Assembly: GCF_963169125.1 (NCBI RefSeq)
Contig: NC_084799.1
Coordinates: 64,774,643 to 64,838,642, forward strand
Length of the DNA: 64,000 bases
DNA from: Humulus lupulus
Taxonomy: Eukaryota; Streptophyta; Magnoliopsida; Rosales; Cannabaceae
Direction of reading: 5' to 3'
In this document: piece after piece, positions 1 to 10,804 of the stretch
Layout: every line of letters starts with the position of its first letter
Position numbering within the stretch: the first letter of the stretch is position 1
Program-made: the position numbers and the translations under genes
Notes under the pieces: generated by a model
The model's database searches: none
Told to the model about the DNA's origin: nothing
Seen by the model: the letters and a program-made list of their open reading frames with translations, nothing else

Positions 1-350
1 GGATTTTTATAGTTGGATTTTTGCACTATAGCGCACCAATTTTTTTTTTTTTAGTTTAGTTAATTTTTTGCTTTGTTTTATTAAATAATTGTTAAGTGTT
101 AGAAATTTATTTTTAATTTTTTGGTAGTAATTATGTGAATTTAATTGTTAGTTATTTTATTTATTTAATTATTTTAATTTGTAAGTAAATGAGTTTAGAT
201 TGAATGCACCAAGGTGCATGGTAAGTAGTGATACACATGAACAATTGGGTGTGTGCATGTGCATGTGCATGATTGCATGGTGAGAATGCAATAGTTTTTC
301 CTACACATTATTTCCTTTTTATTTTATTTAATTAAGGAATTATAAGAATT

Positions 351-376
351 AAAAATAAAATAAAATAAAATAAAAA
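351..376. repeat. (TAAAA)n microsatellite
   Basis: About five tandem copies of a five-base A-rich unit lie inside the LTR of element A. It is simple sequence with no visible function. Confidence 0.8.
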
Positions 377-590
377 AGCAGAGGAAATCAGTGATGAGCG
401 TTTAAGACAATGGGAAAGGGGATAGTATAGTTTCCCTATTTGTGATCCAATTACTTGATTTTAGTGAGGAAATCAAGGGAGGATAGGTCAAGCCATTATT
501 GAAGATTTTCTTTTCCTTTAGGGTTGTGCTTGAAATAAAAAGAAAATAGAGAGTTTTTCTCCCTCATTTGTGCGTGTGTATCATCGGCTA

Positions 591-650
591 GAGAGAGATA
601 TATATAGAGAGAGAGTGTCGAGTTCTAGAGAGAGAGAGGGAGAGAAGAAA
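591..650 (+). repeat. (GA)n / (AT)n purine-rich tract
   Basis: Interrupted GAGA repeats surround a short TATATA stretch. The antisense copy of the LTR at 54530-54560 holds the equivalent CT-rich tract, so this is an ancestral LTR feature. GA tracts near a TATA-like motif are common in plant core promoters and 5' UTRs; placing the LTR transcription start here is inference. Confidence 0.6.
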
Positions 651-2815
651 AATGTGAAGGAAAAGAGAAAAGAGGAGAAGGCCAAGGCTAGTGATCTTAA
701 GGTATGGGTTGAGGCTCATAGTTTTATTTTTCTATGTTTTTCTCTCTTTTTCTTAATTCTAAGGGCAAAATGATGGTCATGATAGGTTTGATTGTCTTGC
801 AAAAACTTAGAAGGTTGGTGGCTAGGGTTCAAAATCCCTAGGGTAAGTATTTTGTTTATGGTGTTTTGTTAGTTTCTACTTACTCTTGAATCCAAGATTC
901 ATGATTGTTTCTCTCTTCTTTGTGTGGGTTTCAAAACCCTAGGGGTAATCAAGTGGTGGCTGAATTTTGAGTCCTTGATTTCTACCAAGGAAGTTAATGA
1001 ATTTCTCTACCTTTGTTGATTGGATGAGTCTATTCTTGGTTATGATTTTGTGGTATTTAATGGTTTGGTCAATATAGGTTGATGATGGAAGGTTGTTTTT
1101 TTGATTAAGAGATGGTTATTGATGATGTTGTTGAAACTTTGTTGATCTTGTTCTTGGGAAGCATGTAGGATTATTTGAGGTTGAATGTTATATGTTTGTG
1201 TGGTTATTATGATCATTATTATTTGTTAAATAAAGATTATGTATGATTAAGTTTTGACAAGGGTTTTGGTTTTTGATCTACTAAATATGATGATGGGTGT
1301 TTTTCATATTTTAGGAACATGAAAAAATTTGTTGATTTTGGGCTATAAGGGTTTCGACCTAGGGGTGGTGTTCAAAGCATGCTTGTTTTCATTTTTATGT
1401 TTTAATGTCAATTGTAATCTTAGAAACATGATAGGTTGTTTGTAAGATTTTAAATGGGTATATGTTAGTTTAGTTTTTTTTTTTTGAAATACTTGAATGA
1501 TAAAAACGTGTCAGAGGTTATATCCAAGACATGATTAAAGATGGTTTTTCTTTTATTTATGCTTGCTGTTTTTTTTTTTAATTTGCGAGGATAATGGCAA
1601 ATTAATGTTTTGAAATACACATGATTCTTCAAAATGGTATTTGACTAAGTAAATCAAAAGAACATATATTTTTTTCACATGTTAATGGTGTTTCTATCAA
1701 ATTTATACATGCAGATTTTTTGTATATTTTATGAAAGAAAATAGAATTTTAATCCAAGTTTGTGATTTTGATTGAATAAATAGTTGCTGGGATTTTTGGA
1801 TAAAAATAAGAAAAGTATTTTAAATGAGATAAGTAAAACTAGTGCATCAAATAAATTAAACTCTAAGCTATATATATAATGAATGTGGTATTCTCAAAAT
1901 TTAAATATGTATTTTTCACACTATTATTTATGTGCAGTTTTTTTTTTTAAATGTGAAAAAGATTATGGTTTAAATCGATTTGTGATATTTAAACAAATTA
2001 TTAGTTGCTGAAATTTTGAGTTATTAAGATATAATGATTATTTTATTTAAGATGAAATAGGTCCTATAACCCATAAATTAAAGTCTTAAATAATATATAT
2101 GAAAATATAATTTTTTTCACACTTTATTTATGAATTTTCACATTTAAAACACATGCAATTTTTTTTAGATGAGTAAAATTATTTTCTAAAGGAAACAAGA
2201 AACTTCTTTAATTATTTTAAATAGCTACAAATTTTGTCACATTTTTTTATATGCTATTTAAATAATAAATGTAATTGTTATTTTATGAGAAATTAGAAAA
2301 CGCTGAATGAATTATTTCATAAAGTATGCTATATTAAAATTTGTTTAACAAATTTTGGGATTTAGAGAAACAATTCATGGTAAATAAGTTTGTTGCTGAA
2401 TTTTGTTTGAAGAGGCAAGAAATAACCATGTAGGAATTATCATTTTAAATCATTAGATTTTAAGAACGGTCCCATGGCATATCGCATGCAAATGCATTTT
2501 TACGTTCAAATAATATTTGCCTATTGTTCAAACATGTGATTTTTACAATGTAACCATGAAGGGTTAATAGGTAGAATTAGCACTATTCTTTTATGATTTT
2601 ATCTTGAAATGTTGTATGTTTGCAATTATTGAGCAACTTATGCCACATGTGCATGGCACATGCACACGTGGGGTATGTATGAGTAGTCTTACGTGATTCT
2701 AAGAAATGAACGTTTGGTTATGATTATAGGCACGTTGTGACTTATTATCATTTTTTGCTTTGCTTGGACCTGAGGTAATAAGGAAGTTATATAGAATTTT
2801 CTATGTTTATGCTAT

Positions 2816-3390
2816 TGTTGACCCTCGTTTTGGTCAACAACACGGAGTCAGATAAGCGACAGGAAAATAATACAAAGCTTGAGAAAACAATCTAATGGAA
2901 AATAAAGAACACAAAGAATTATAGTGGTTCGGCCCCAATGATTTGTAATGACCTACATCCACTTTGATACTATTATTAATATTGATCTTCAAAGGTGTGA
3001 TCAAAGAACTAGGGTTCCTACGTTTCACAGACCTTAGAAGGAGAAAACAATACAAACGATGGATAATAGTAATGCAATTCAGAAAAAGATCAAAAGATCC
3101 CCCCTTGAGCTATTTCTTGTATATTTATAGGCTCAAGGAGGGTTACATGAATCATTTAGCCATATATTTCCTTAATAAACGGATCTTCAGGTTATAATGA
3201 AGAGATATTCTCGGATATCATTACAACTGTACAGATTTATTCATAAATAAACGGAGTATGCGACCAGGCTGGTCGTATATAAAACTTGAACTTCGCATAT
3301 GTAAATATCTCAGGTCGATAGGTGAGCAACATCTCTGCCACGTGTCGAAAATTCTTGCCACGTCATCAACAACTATTTTTTGGATAAACA
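2816..3390 (-). repeat. T1 LTR (3' LTR in element orientation)
   Basis: It is 575 bp, starts TGTTGACCC and ends GGATAAACA on the plus strand. It pairs with 13735-14309, with the same length and only scattered substitutions. The inner edge is followed at once by the polypurine tract. Confidence 0.95.
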
Positions 3391-3403
3391 TTTGCCCCCC
3401 AAG
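3391..3403 (-). promoter_or_regulatory. T1 polypurine tract
   Basis: On the minus strand this reads CTTGGGGGGCAAA and abuts the LTR terminus TGTTTATCC. This is the expected position and composition of a plus-strand DNA priming site, and it fixes the element's orientation as minus. T2 has the equivalent tract at 55506-55520. Confidence 0.85.
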
Positions 3404-3621
3404 TTTATTTATTGCGACCAGCAATAAGTAAACTTAGGAAACTAACTTTTCGTATGTCCCACGAAATCTGTCAGAGTCCTTCGTGCGTTCTCGAAAACTG
3501 TGATCTAATCACGTCCAATCACACCTTTTCAGTTTCCAAGTAATCCCTTTGACGGCTATTACACTCCCCCATGCCTTGAAAAAGGTAACTCATGATTACC
3601 CATTTTCAATATATCTCAGCC

Positions 3622-3633
3622 ATTATAAATAAT
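3622..3633 (+). promoter_or_regulatory. TATA-like box upstream of the T1 antisense gene
   Basis: ATTATAAATAAT on the plus strand lies about 175 bp before the first putative splice donor (3800) and 780 bp before the first coding ATG (4399). A matching spaced motif, 'tctatttaacc', occurs at about 55698 in T2. This is a motif-level call with no transcript evidence. Confidence 0.45.
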
Positions 3634-3799
3634 CCCTGAATTTACCTTTTAACTTTTTACTAGCCATTTTCTTGCCAAGAACCTTCAAGAACTCCACCTC
3701 AGAGCTCAAAAGTTTTGAAGATCTTCCGTCGCTGTTCTAAGGATCCTCCATTCGCACGTCTAAAGTCGCTTCATTTCAGAACCTCCAACCTTCATCTAG

Positions 3800-4247
3800 G
3801 TAAATTTCTTCAACTTTCAAGCCCTTTCACATACCATGCATACTGCTATACAACTGTTTTGATTTCTGAAATTTTTGTGTTCTTGGGTAGAAATGCATGA
3901 GGATTGTGGGAATGTTGATTGATGCTTGATAGGGTAGTGCAGTTTTGCTCTGTAGGAGTTAGGAGCCAGTTTGATAGTCAAGATCGTAAGTTAGGGCGTA
4001 AAATCGAAGCAAAAATTCGATTTTTAGGCTAGCTGAAAAACTGGGTTTTTCCTGCCCCTTCGAAGTCGAAAAAGCTTTTTTCAAAAGACTTTTTATTTCC
4101 GCTTTTTGATCTGTTTTTCAAACTGCTCGCATAGAACTTAGTGTTTCTGTTAGAATGCTGCTGGTCGTAGATGCGAGCAACGTTATTCCAACTTTCAACA
4201 TAAGCTCCCAGGCTGTGCGTCTTATCTCCTCCTTTCTATGTTTGCAG
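3800..4247 (+). other. putative 5'-UTR intron of the T1 antisense gene
   Basis: The donor CTAG|GTAAAT is at 3800 and the acceptor TTTGCAG| at 4247, with a pyrimidine-rich tract before the acceptor. The interval is rich in stops and has no coding character. T2 also has a donor (ACT|GTAAGTATC at 55956) upstream of its start codon, so a leader intron seems conserved; the exact T2 acceptor is ambiguous. Confidence 0.45.
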
Positions 4248-4398
4248 TTTACATGCAAGATCTGTGGGGAAGAGAAAGACCTATAGACGACGACCTATTG
4301 ACTTAACTTCTCGAGGACGAAGAGCAACCATTGTCACTGATTCCTGACATCCCATTCTCTCGTGCCAACCAAACACTTCACCCGTCCTCACTCAAAGT

Positions 4399-6846
4399 AT
4401 GGCTCGTGCCAAAACCAAAGATTAGAAAAAGAAAACCCCCACTCCTTCATATCAGCCTGCTCCTCGGGCTGAAACTCCCTCGACCAGTGGTTGAGCCTAA
4501 AATGCTCCCGATCCCAACATGACATTCAACCAGATGTTGAGTGGCATTTAGTTCGTGAGAGCAGAGTGACGATCAAGATGATCGCCAATTATATCAGGAA
4601 GTACGGTCTCACGGGGGTGACCTTAATCCAACCTAACCAAGACCAAAGGGCGAACCTGCCCGGAGGCGCCTTCAGCGCCTGGTCGAGGTTTCACATCGAG
4701 GCAGGGGCTACCTTGCCTCTTCACTCATTTTTCCAAAAGGTGGCCAACTATTTCGAAGTTTCCCATTTTCAGATAACCCCAAACGGATATAGGATGCTCG
4801 CTGCACTCTATATCATGTACAGCCACAAGAAATGGCCCTTGCCAACTCCTCATGAGGTCAACTACTTGTTCGACCTCAAGTCTAACCCCAACCAAGAAGG
4901 CACAGGGTCTTTTCACTTCTGTCATCAGGAAACCGGGCGCACTTTCCTGACTGACACCACCCATATATCAAATGTGGGGAGGTACTACCAGGAGTACTTC
5001 CTCACAACTGACATGATCGCAGACAACCTGGCCTTCGCTCAAGAAGGTAAAACTTTCGTATCATTGGCTGTTACTCCTTCACTTAGAGTTCTCCTCCACA
5101 TTTTCTTAAACTGTGTATGTCTTCCAGGCCCATGGCTACGACCAGACCCAACTCCGGACATGGAGTTGAGATCGGTGCTCCTAGCCAGCATGACTGACGT
5201 AGAAAAAAGCGGCAAGCATCTGGTTACATAGGCTAATCTCAGGCTGGTTGGCCTCTTGACCCCTCATCAGGACATGAGGGAGTCAACTGCAGGGAGTGCC
5301 ACACCTGAAGAGGAACCTGAGCAGCAACCACCAGCGTCGCCTCCACGAAGGAGGCCGACCGGGGTCACGATTAGGGAACCTGCTGGCACACCTCTAGCAG
5401 AGAGGCCCTCTGTCCTCCTGGGGAAGGGAAGGAAGAAGGCCACCGAGCCTGTCGAACACTCGGTTGAGTCCTCAGACAAGAATGGTACAGTTATTTCGCT
5501 TTTAGATAGTTTGCCAATTCCCTGTCACCTATTCGATGGGGACGGCAATTTTAAATATGCTCCAAATTTAGGCCCAGACCTCTTCATGTCAGAGAGTGAG
5601 TATAATACTAAAAGAGTCTATAGGATAGCGACCAATAATAATAGCTCGGGTATTTGACTTTGCAATCCTTCTTTATTTCTTTTCCTAATGTTATATACTT
5701 GGTCATTTATGCTATCTCACTATTCGATATTTTTCTTCTCTTTCAGACATGGACTCCGTAAATGTGTTCGATATTTACAACAGTCCTGAGGCTGCCGCGG
5801 CTCCCCCGAGCAAAAAGAAGACAAGCAAGAGGCACCACGGGGAAAGCAGCAAAGCGCCTCAGGTGAAGAAGCCTCACAATGCAAGCCCTCCGGAGGATAG
5901 GCCCTCTGCCACCACAACTCCATCCTCCCCTCACGAGCAGCAGATTCCTCCTACTCCAGCCGGATCGACTCCACCTTCCACAGCCCCAACCAACCAAACC
6001 CAGCAGGCCGATCCTGCTTCAACTGGGGGCGACATAACTGGTCGCGCCTTTAAATTGGTCAAGGAGAGGGTCGCTAAGATTGTGAAGAGTCACCGCTGCC
6101 AAGAGGCAATGGCTGCGACAGAGGCGATGGATGTTGACCTGATCCTGAACCACGCCCTGAACGAATTTACCAGCGTAAGTCATCTTTTTCTGCAGAAACA
6201 TGTCTTCTTTATTTTATAGTTAGTCTAACTTCTACTTTGACTGCAGGCCATGCTGACCCTCACTGCCGCCCGTATCCGCTCGGGTGCTATCACTGAGCAG
6301 GCCAGAACTTTAGAGCAACGACACGAGGATGAACTTATAGTTGCCGAGGAAAAATATGCTGAACAGCTGGCAGTGGTGCTTGAGGAAAAGGCTAAACTGG
6401 CTAAGGAGTTGGAGGAGAAGCAGAGGTCTCTGGACAAAGCTCGTGAGCAGAGGGACCAATTTAAGGAGTCTAACCGCTTCAATTTCTGCACGGCCCAACA
6501 ACTCGAGGTGGACTTGGTTGCGAGCAGGCAGGAGAATACTACCCTGGAGGACCGGATCGAGGAGCTTGAGAAAGCCAACGCCAGCAACTTGGAAAGGTAC
6601 AAGGGTGCCACTCTTCGATGCTTCTATGATTTCTGGAAGCATAACCAGGGTGCCAACTTTGACTACCTTCCTGAGAATATGAGAGACGCCGAGCTTGCTC
6701 GATGCACTGCTCAGCTGGCCGAGGAAGAAAGGTCAAGGGTTCCTGCTTCCCCTGAAATCTCGCTGGCCGCTGGGATGGATGGGGCAGACAACGAGGCTGC
6801 AGGCGTCGTCGATGAAGGCCCTCCTCAAGATCCTCCGGCTGCTTAA
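4399..6846 (+). pseudogene. antisense spliced gene of Tat element T1 (gypsy-type-transposon-like, coiled-coil protein)
   Basis: This four-exon gene runs opposite to gag-pol: exons 4399-5046, 5128-5484, 5747-6174 and 6247-6846. All introns are GT-AG (81, 262 and 72 bp) and the joined frames are continuous. The start ATG (MARAKTK) aligns with the T2 start (MAHEKK). Exon 1 encodes a globular domain with the block PLPTPHEVNYLFDLKS, which I place with plant 'putative gypsy type transposon' proteins from memory. Exons 2-3 are Pro/Ser/Lys-rich. Exon 4 is a long Glu/Lys coiled coil from about 6290 to 6600, then FYDFWKHNQGANFDYL and an acidic tail. Stops lie near 4423 and at 5229-5231 and there is a frame break between 4430 and 4500, so this copy is probably dead. 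The 81-bp intron has no stop in frame. It converges with pol, ending about 650 bp from the pol stop. Its function is unknown. Confidence 0.8.
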
Positions 6847-7496
6847 GCTTTTTCTATTTATATTTTATTTTTTTAACTACACGACCTACGGGTCATGATG
6901 TAAAGACAATATATTTTTCGTTGCTGCATGGGCAGCTTTTACTTTTATTTGAACAATTACATCCGAGCAGCGACTGCTCGCGGTGTAAAAGGATTCGTTT
7001 TGATATTATAATATATTTGCATATTATTATAACATCTGTTCGCATGACCGAACTTAGCATATCACTTTGGTTTGATTTAACAAAATATCAAAATTTTGAA
7101 AAATACTCTAAGTGCCCTAGCATGCTTTCACTTATTTTGCTCGTGTGTTTGCATAACTTTTTAACGATATGCTTTGCTTACTTGTACCTTATATGCCCCC
7201 CAAGTGATCGAGGAGCTTTAGGTCCTTGGTCACTTGCCTTGACCAGAACCTGCTCGAACATTACTGCTCATAGCAATATGATTAGAATTATAATACAACA
7301 AAACAACACACGTAATGAGCAAATACTTGTAATAAATACAATAGTTGGAAAGAAATGACTGGCTGAGCACAGTCCCTTTTATTTCTCGTAATAAATGGAC
7401 TAAACATGTCTGTATGAGTGATCAATAAGATCTTACACTTTTTCAAAACTTGTAAAAAGTAAAATTTATACAAGCCAATTCTTTAAGAAGAATTGT
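6847..7496. other. intergenic space between convergent antisense gene and pol of T1
   Basis: An AT-rich stretch of about 650 bp separates the 3' end of the plus-strand gene from the minus-strand pol stop. T-rich, poly(A)-signal-like sequence follows 6846. I see no gene. The corresponding part of T2 holds a tandem array (59581-60052) that is absent here. Confidence 0.6.
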
Positions 7497-8558
7497 TTAT
7501 TGGTAATACTTGCGCAGGTGTTCTCCATTCCAATAGCGAGGAACGAGATCTCCGTTTAAGCGTGCAAATTTATAAGTGCCTAGGTGAAGGACCTGATCAA
7601 TCTGGTATGGCCCTTCCCAATTAGGCCCGAGTACTTCAGCAGCTTGGTCACGGGTGTTTAGAAAAACTCTTCGGAGTACGAGGTCTCAAACACTGAATTT
7701 TCTTTCTCGCACTTTAGAGTTGAAAAACCGGGCGACCTTTTGCTGGTACGCAGCTACTCGGAGCTGAGCCTGTTCATGCTTCTCATCAATTGAATCTAGG
7801 GATTCCGTCAATAGCTGGCTGTTAGAGTCTTGGTCGTATGTCAATCTGCGGTGCGAGGGTGGATCTAACTTGACAGGCAACATAGCTTCATATCCGTACG
7901 CCAAGAAAAACGGGGTATGACCTGTTGCTGTTAGGTGGAAAGTTCTGTACGACCAAAGAACTTCAGGCAACTGCTCTGGCCATGCTCCCTTAACTTCTTC
8001 AAGTCTTTTCTTCAGGGTATCCTTCAGCATTTTGTTAATTGCTTCGACTTGCTCATTCACTTGGGGATGAGCGACTGAAGAAAAGCTTATGATAATATCA
8101 TGCTATTTGTAGAAGTCCGTGAATAGATCACTGTCAAACTGGGTGCCGTTATCCGAGACTATCTTCCTTGGTAATCCATAGTGACAAATGATGTTCTTGA
8201 TTATGAAGTCAAGCACTTTCTTGGTCGTTATGGTTGCGAGTGGCTCAACCTCGGCCCATTTGGTGAAGTAGTTGACGGAAACCACTGCATACTTTACACC
8301 ACATTTTCCTGTAGGCAAAGATCCGATTAGAACTATTCCCCAAACTGCAAAGGGCCATGGACTCTGCCTTTGCTTTAACTCGTTGGGAGCTGCTCGTGGG
8401 ATTTTAGAAAATCTCTGACACTTGTCACACCTCCGTACAAACTCCATTGCGTCTTCATTCATGGTTGCCCAGAAAAAGCCCTGCCTTAGGATCTTTTTTG
8501 ACAGACTTTTCCCCCCAGCGTGGTCCCCGCAAAAACCTTCGTGCACCTCTTTCATCAA
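7497..8558 (-). pseudogene. pol: T1 integrase (pol C-terminus), frameshifted
   Basis: Integrase inserts the cDNA copy. In minus-strand order there is an HHCC zinc-binding region (H-E...GDHAGG, then CDKCQ), a catalytic core, and a C-terminal domain with the conserved GPNWEGPYQ ending in KYYQ-stop at 7497. In the core the first catalytic aspartate is replaced: AVVSVNYFTKW, where the family usually has D in place of N. The second Asp (VSDNGTQFD) and the Glu (NEQVEAINK) are present. The frame breaks between 8060 and 8103 and again just before 7686. Enzymatic activity is very unlikely. Confidence 0.85.
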
Positions 8559-8612
8559 TTCTTTGGCTTTTTCCTTGGTAATACATCTAAGAAGTGGTAG
8601 TGAGTATCCCCT

Positions 8613-9195
8613 TCAGTACAGGATCCCATCGACCAGGATATACCTAGCAGCTTGTCGATGAAGGGTCTGGGCTTTGTTTCTGTCTGTTGGTAGCACGCCG
8701 CTTGAAAAATACTCTACATATAGTGCCATCCATGTATCTTCCATATGGATGACCAGAGTGGTTTCTGTTGATTGGATGCTTGGTGCCGATAGGCGTTCGA
8801 CTGGCACTATGTTCAGAGTATCAACATCCTTTGCACTTTCCAACTTTGCCAAAGCGTCCGCGTTGGAATTCTGATCGCGAGGAACTTGCTGGAGAGTGTA
8901 TCTGTAGAACTGGGCTAACAGATCCTTTGCTTTGTTCAGATAGGCGACCATCTTTAAACCTCGCGCCTGGTACTCTCCCAAGACTTGATTCCCCACCAGT
9001 TATGAATCGCTATAGATGTCAAGCACTTTTATGTTCATATCCTTGGCTAACCGCAATCCAGCGAGTAGTGCTTCATATTCGACTTCATTATTAGAAGCAG
9101 TGAAGTCAAATCTAATTGCATAGTGAAATCGATGCCCTTTCGGCGTTATCAATATCACTCCTGCTCCTGTGTGGGATTCGTTGGATGAACCATCT
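8613..9195 (-). pseudogene. pol: T1 second RNase H (archaeal-type, Tat hallmark)
   Basis: Downstream of the RT-RNase H, a second RNase H-like domain is readable: GAGVILITPKGHRFH, then ASNNEVEYEALLAGL, a D in IYSDS, and NQVLGEYQARG. Plant Tat elements are known for this extra archaeal-type RNase H. The reading frame is shifted relative to RT near 9160-9185, and a TAA replaces a codon near 9000 just after IYSDS. A linker region continues to 8613 before the integrase zinc finger. Confidence 0.8.
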
Positions 9196-10744
9196 GTAAA
9201 AAATTTCCACGAGGGTGCTTGGATTTGACACTCAGGCTCGCTGGGCTCTTCAGTCTGCTCCCACCCGCGAGCTCTGTGAATTTGGCAATGAAGTCAGCCA
9301 AGGCTTGTCCTTTTATTACTGCTTGCGGCAAGTAAGATATGTCGAACTGCCCTAGTTCGACTGCCCACTTTAGTAATCTTCCTGCAGCCTCTGGCTTTTG
9401 TAGGACTTGTCGAAGAGGCTGGTCGATTAAGACCGTAATTGGATGAGCTTGGAAGTAAGGCCGCAGCTTCCTAGAGGCCAAAACCAAACAATAGGCTAAC
9501 CTTTCAATGGGGGGATACCTCAACTCTACTCCGATCAGCCTTTTGCTTACATAATAGACAACCTTCTGCACACCTTCTTCTTCTCTTACTAGAACAGCAC
9601 TAGCAACATAGTCCGTGATTGCCAGGTAGATGAACAAAGTCTCTTTATCGACCGGGTTTGACAGGATGGGTGGTTGCGCCATATGCGTTTTTAGTGCTTG
9701 AAAGGCTTGTTCACACTCATCTTTCCATTCAAATTTCTTATTGCCTCTGAGTAGATTAAAAAATGGGACGCACTTGTCTGTCGATTTTGAAATGAATCTA
9801 CTAAGAGCAGAAATCCTCCCGATCAGGCTTTGGACATTCTTAATCTTCACTGGCGACTTCATCTCGATTAGGGCCTTCATTTTCTCGGGATTAGCTTCAA
9901 TTCCTCTTGAGTTAACTATAAATCCCAAGAACTTTCCTGATCCTACTTCGAAGGAGCATTTAAGGGAATTTAACTTCATCCTATATCTATTCAGGACGTT
10001 GAAGCATTCCTGAAAATCCCTTACATGCACTTCTGCTTTCTTCGACTTAACCAGCATTTCGTCGACGTAAACCTCAATTTTTATGCCGATCATCTCCTTA
10101 AACATGTGGTTGACGAGTCTTTGGGAAGTCGCACCAGCATTTTTCAAACCGAAGGGCATCACCTTGTAACAGTAGAGCCCTGTATTCGTTCGAAAGCTAG
10201 TGTGATCGTCATCGGGGGGATGCATACTGATTTGATTATACTCAGAGTATGCAACCATGAATGAGAAGATCTCATGCCCTGCAGTGGCATCGACCAGCTG
10301 GTCGATCCTCGGGAGTGGGAAACAGTCTTTGAGACATGCTTTATTTAGGTCTGTAAAATCCACGCACGTACGCCACTTGCCATTCAGCTTGGGCACTAGT
10401 ACGGGATTAGAGACCCACGATGGATAAAACGCCACCCTGATGAACCCATTCTCCTTCAGCTTCTCGACTTCCTCTTTCAAGGCCTTTGATCTATCTTTGT
10501 CGAGTAGCCTTCTTTTTTGTTGCATTGGTGGAATTTTTTTGTCGATGTTCAGGACATGGCGGATGAATGCAGGATCTATTCGGACCATGTCTTTGTGCGA
10601 CCAGGCAAAGACATCCTGGTTCCTCCTTAAGAACTCCACCAGTGCTTGTTTTGTTGTTGTCTCTAAGTTTTTACCGACTTTCACAACTCTGGTCGGATTT
10701 GCCTCATCGAGTTGGACCTCTTCAAGGTCCTCGATGGGTCCCAC
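9155..10744 (-). pseudogene. pol: T1 reverse transcriptase plus first RNase H
   Basis: This 529-codon open stretch is in frame with the upstream protease except for a TAG at 10805-10807. The fingers/palm run from about residue 75 to 270 and the RNase H from about 360 to 470. Family landmarks are WRTCVDFTDLN, VMPFGLKNAGAT and LGFIVNSRGIEANP. Two catalytic aspartates are substituted: motif A reads FMVAYSEYNQ (V at residue 164 where D is expected, and E for G), and the YxDD box is YVDE (226-229). A long open frame with a destroyed active site points to loss of RT function before general decay, or to chance. The true upstream start is within the gag-pol frame. Confidence 0.9.
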
Positions 10745-10804
10745 TTCTTCTTCAAAATCCCCAAAGCGAGGATCTAGGTCTCTATCCTCACTTTGGGCAA
10801 CGCC

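Larger units (their letters stand above)
1..2815 (+). repeat. 5' LTR of element A, left part
   Basis: This is non-coding AT-rich LTR sequence with no credible gene. It matches, in inverted orientation, the LTR at 51638-54817: for example the segment around 1425-1460, 'cttagaaacatgatagg', is found on the minus strand near 54190. It carries a purine-rich (GA) tract at 591-650 and a (TAAAA)n run at 351-376. The LTR is broken at 2811-2815 (GCTAT) by Tat element T1 and resumes at 14315. The true start of the LTR is not visible. Confidence 0.75.

Noticed and set aside
570..773. 67-codon Glu/Arg/Lys-rich ORF
   Set aside because: It starts at a non-ATG codon and is open because of GA repeats in the LTR.
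2834..3424. Small ORFs across the T1 LTR and polypurine tract
   Set aside because: The same frames recur in the partner LTR and are chance reading of LTR DNA.
4725..4964. Minus-strand ORF opposite exon 1 of the T1 antisense gene
   Set aside because: Shadow frame of a coding exon; no domain or context supports it.
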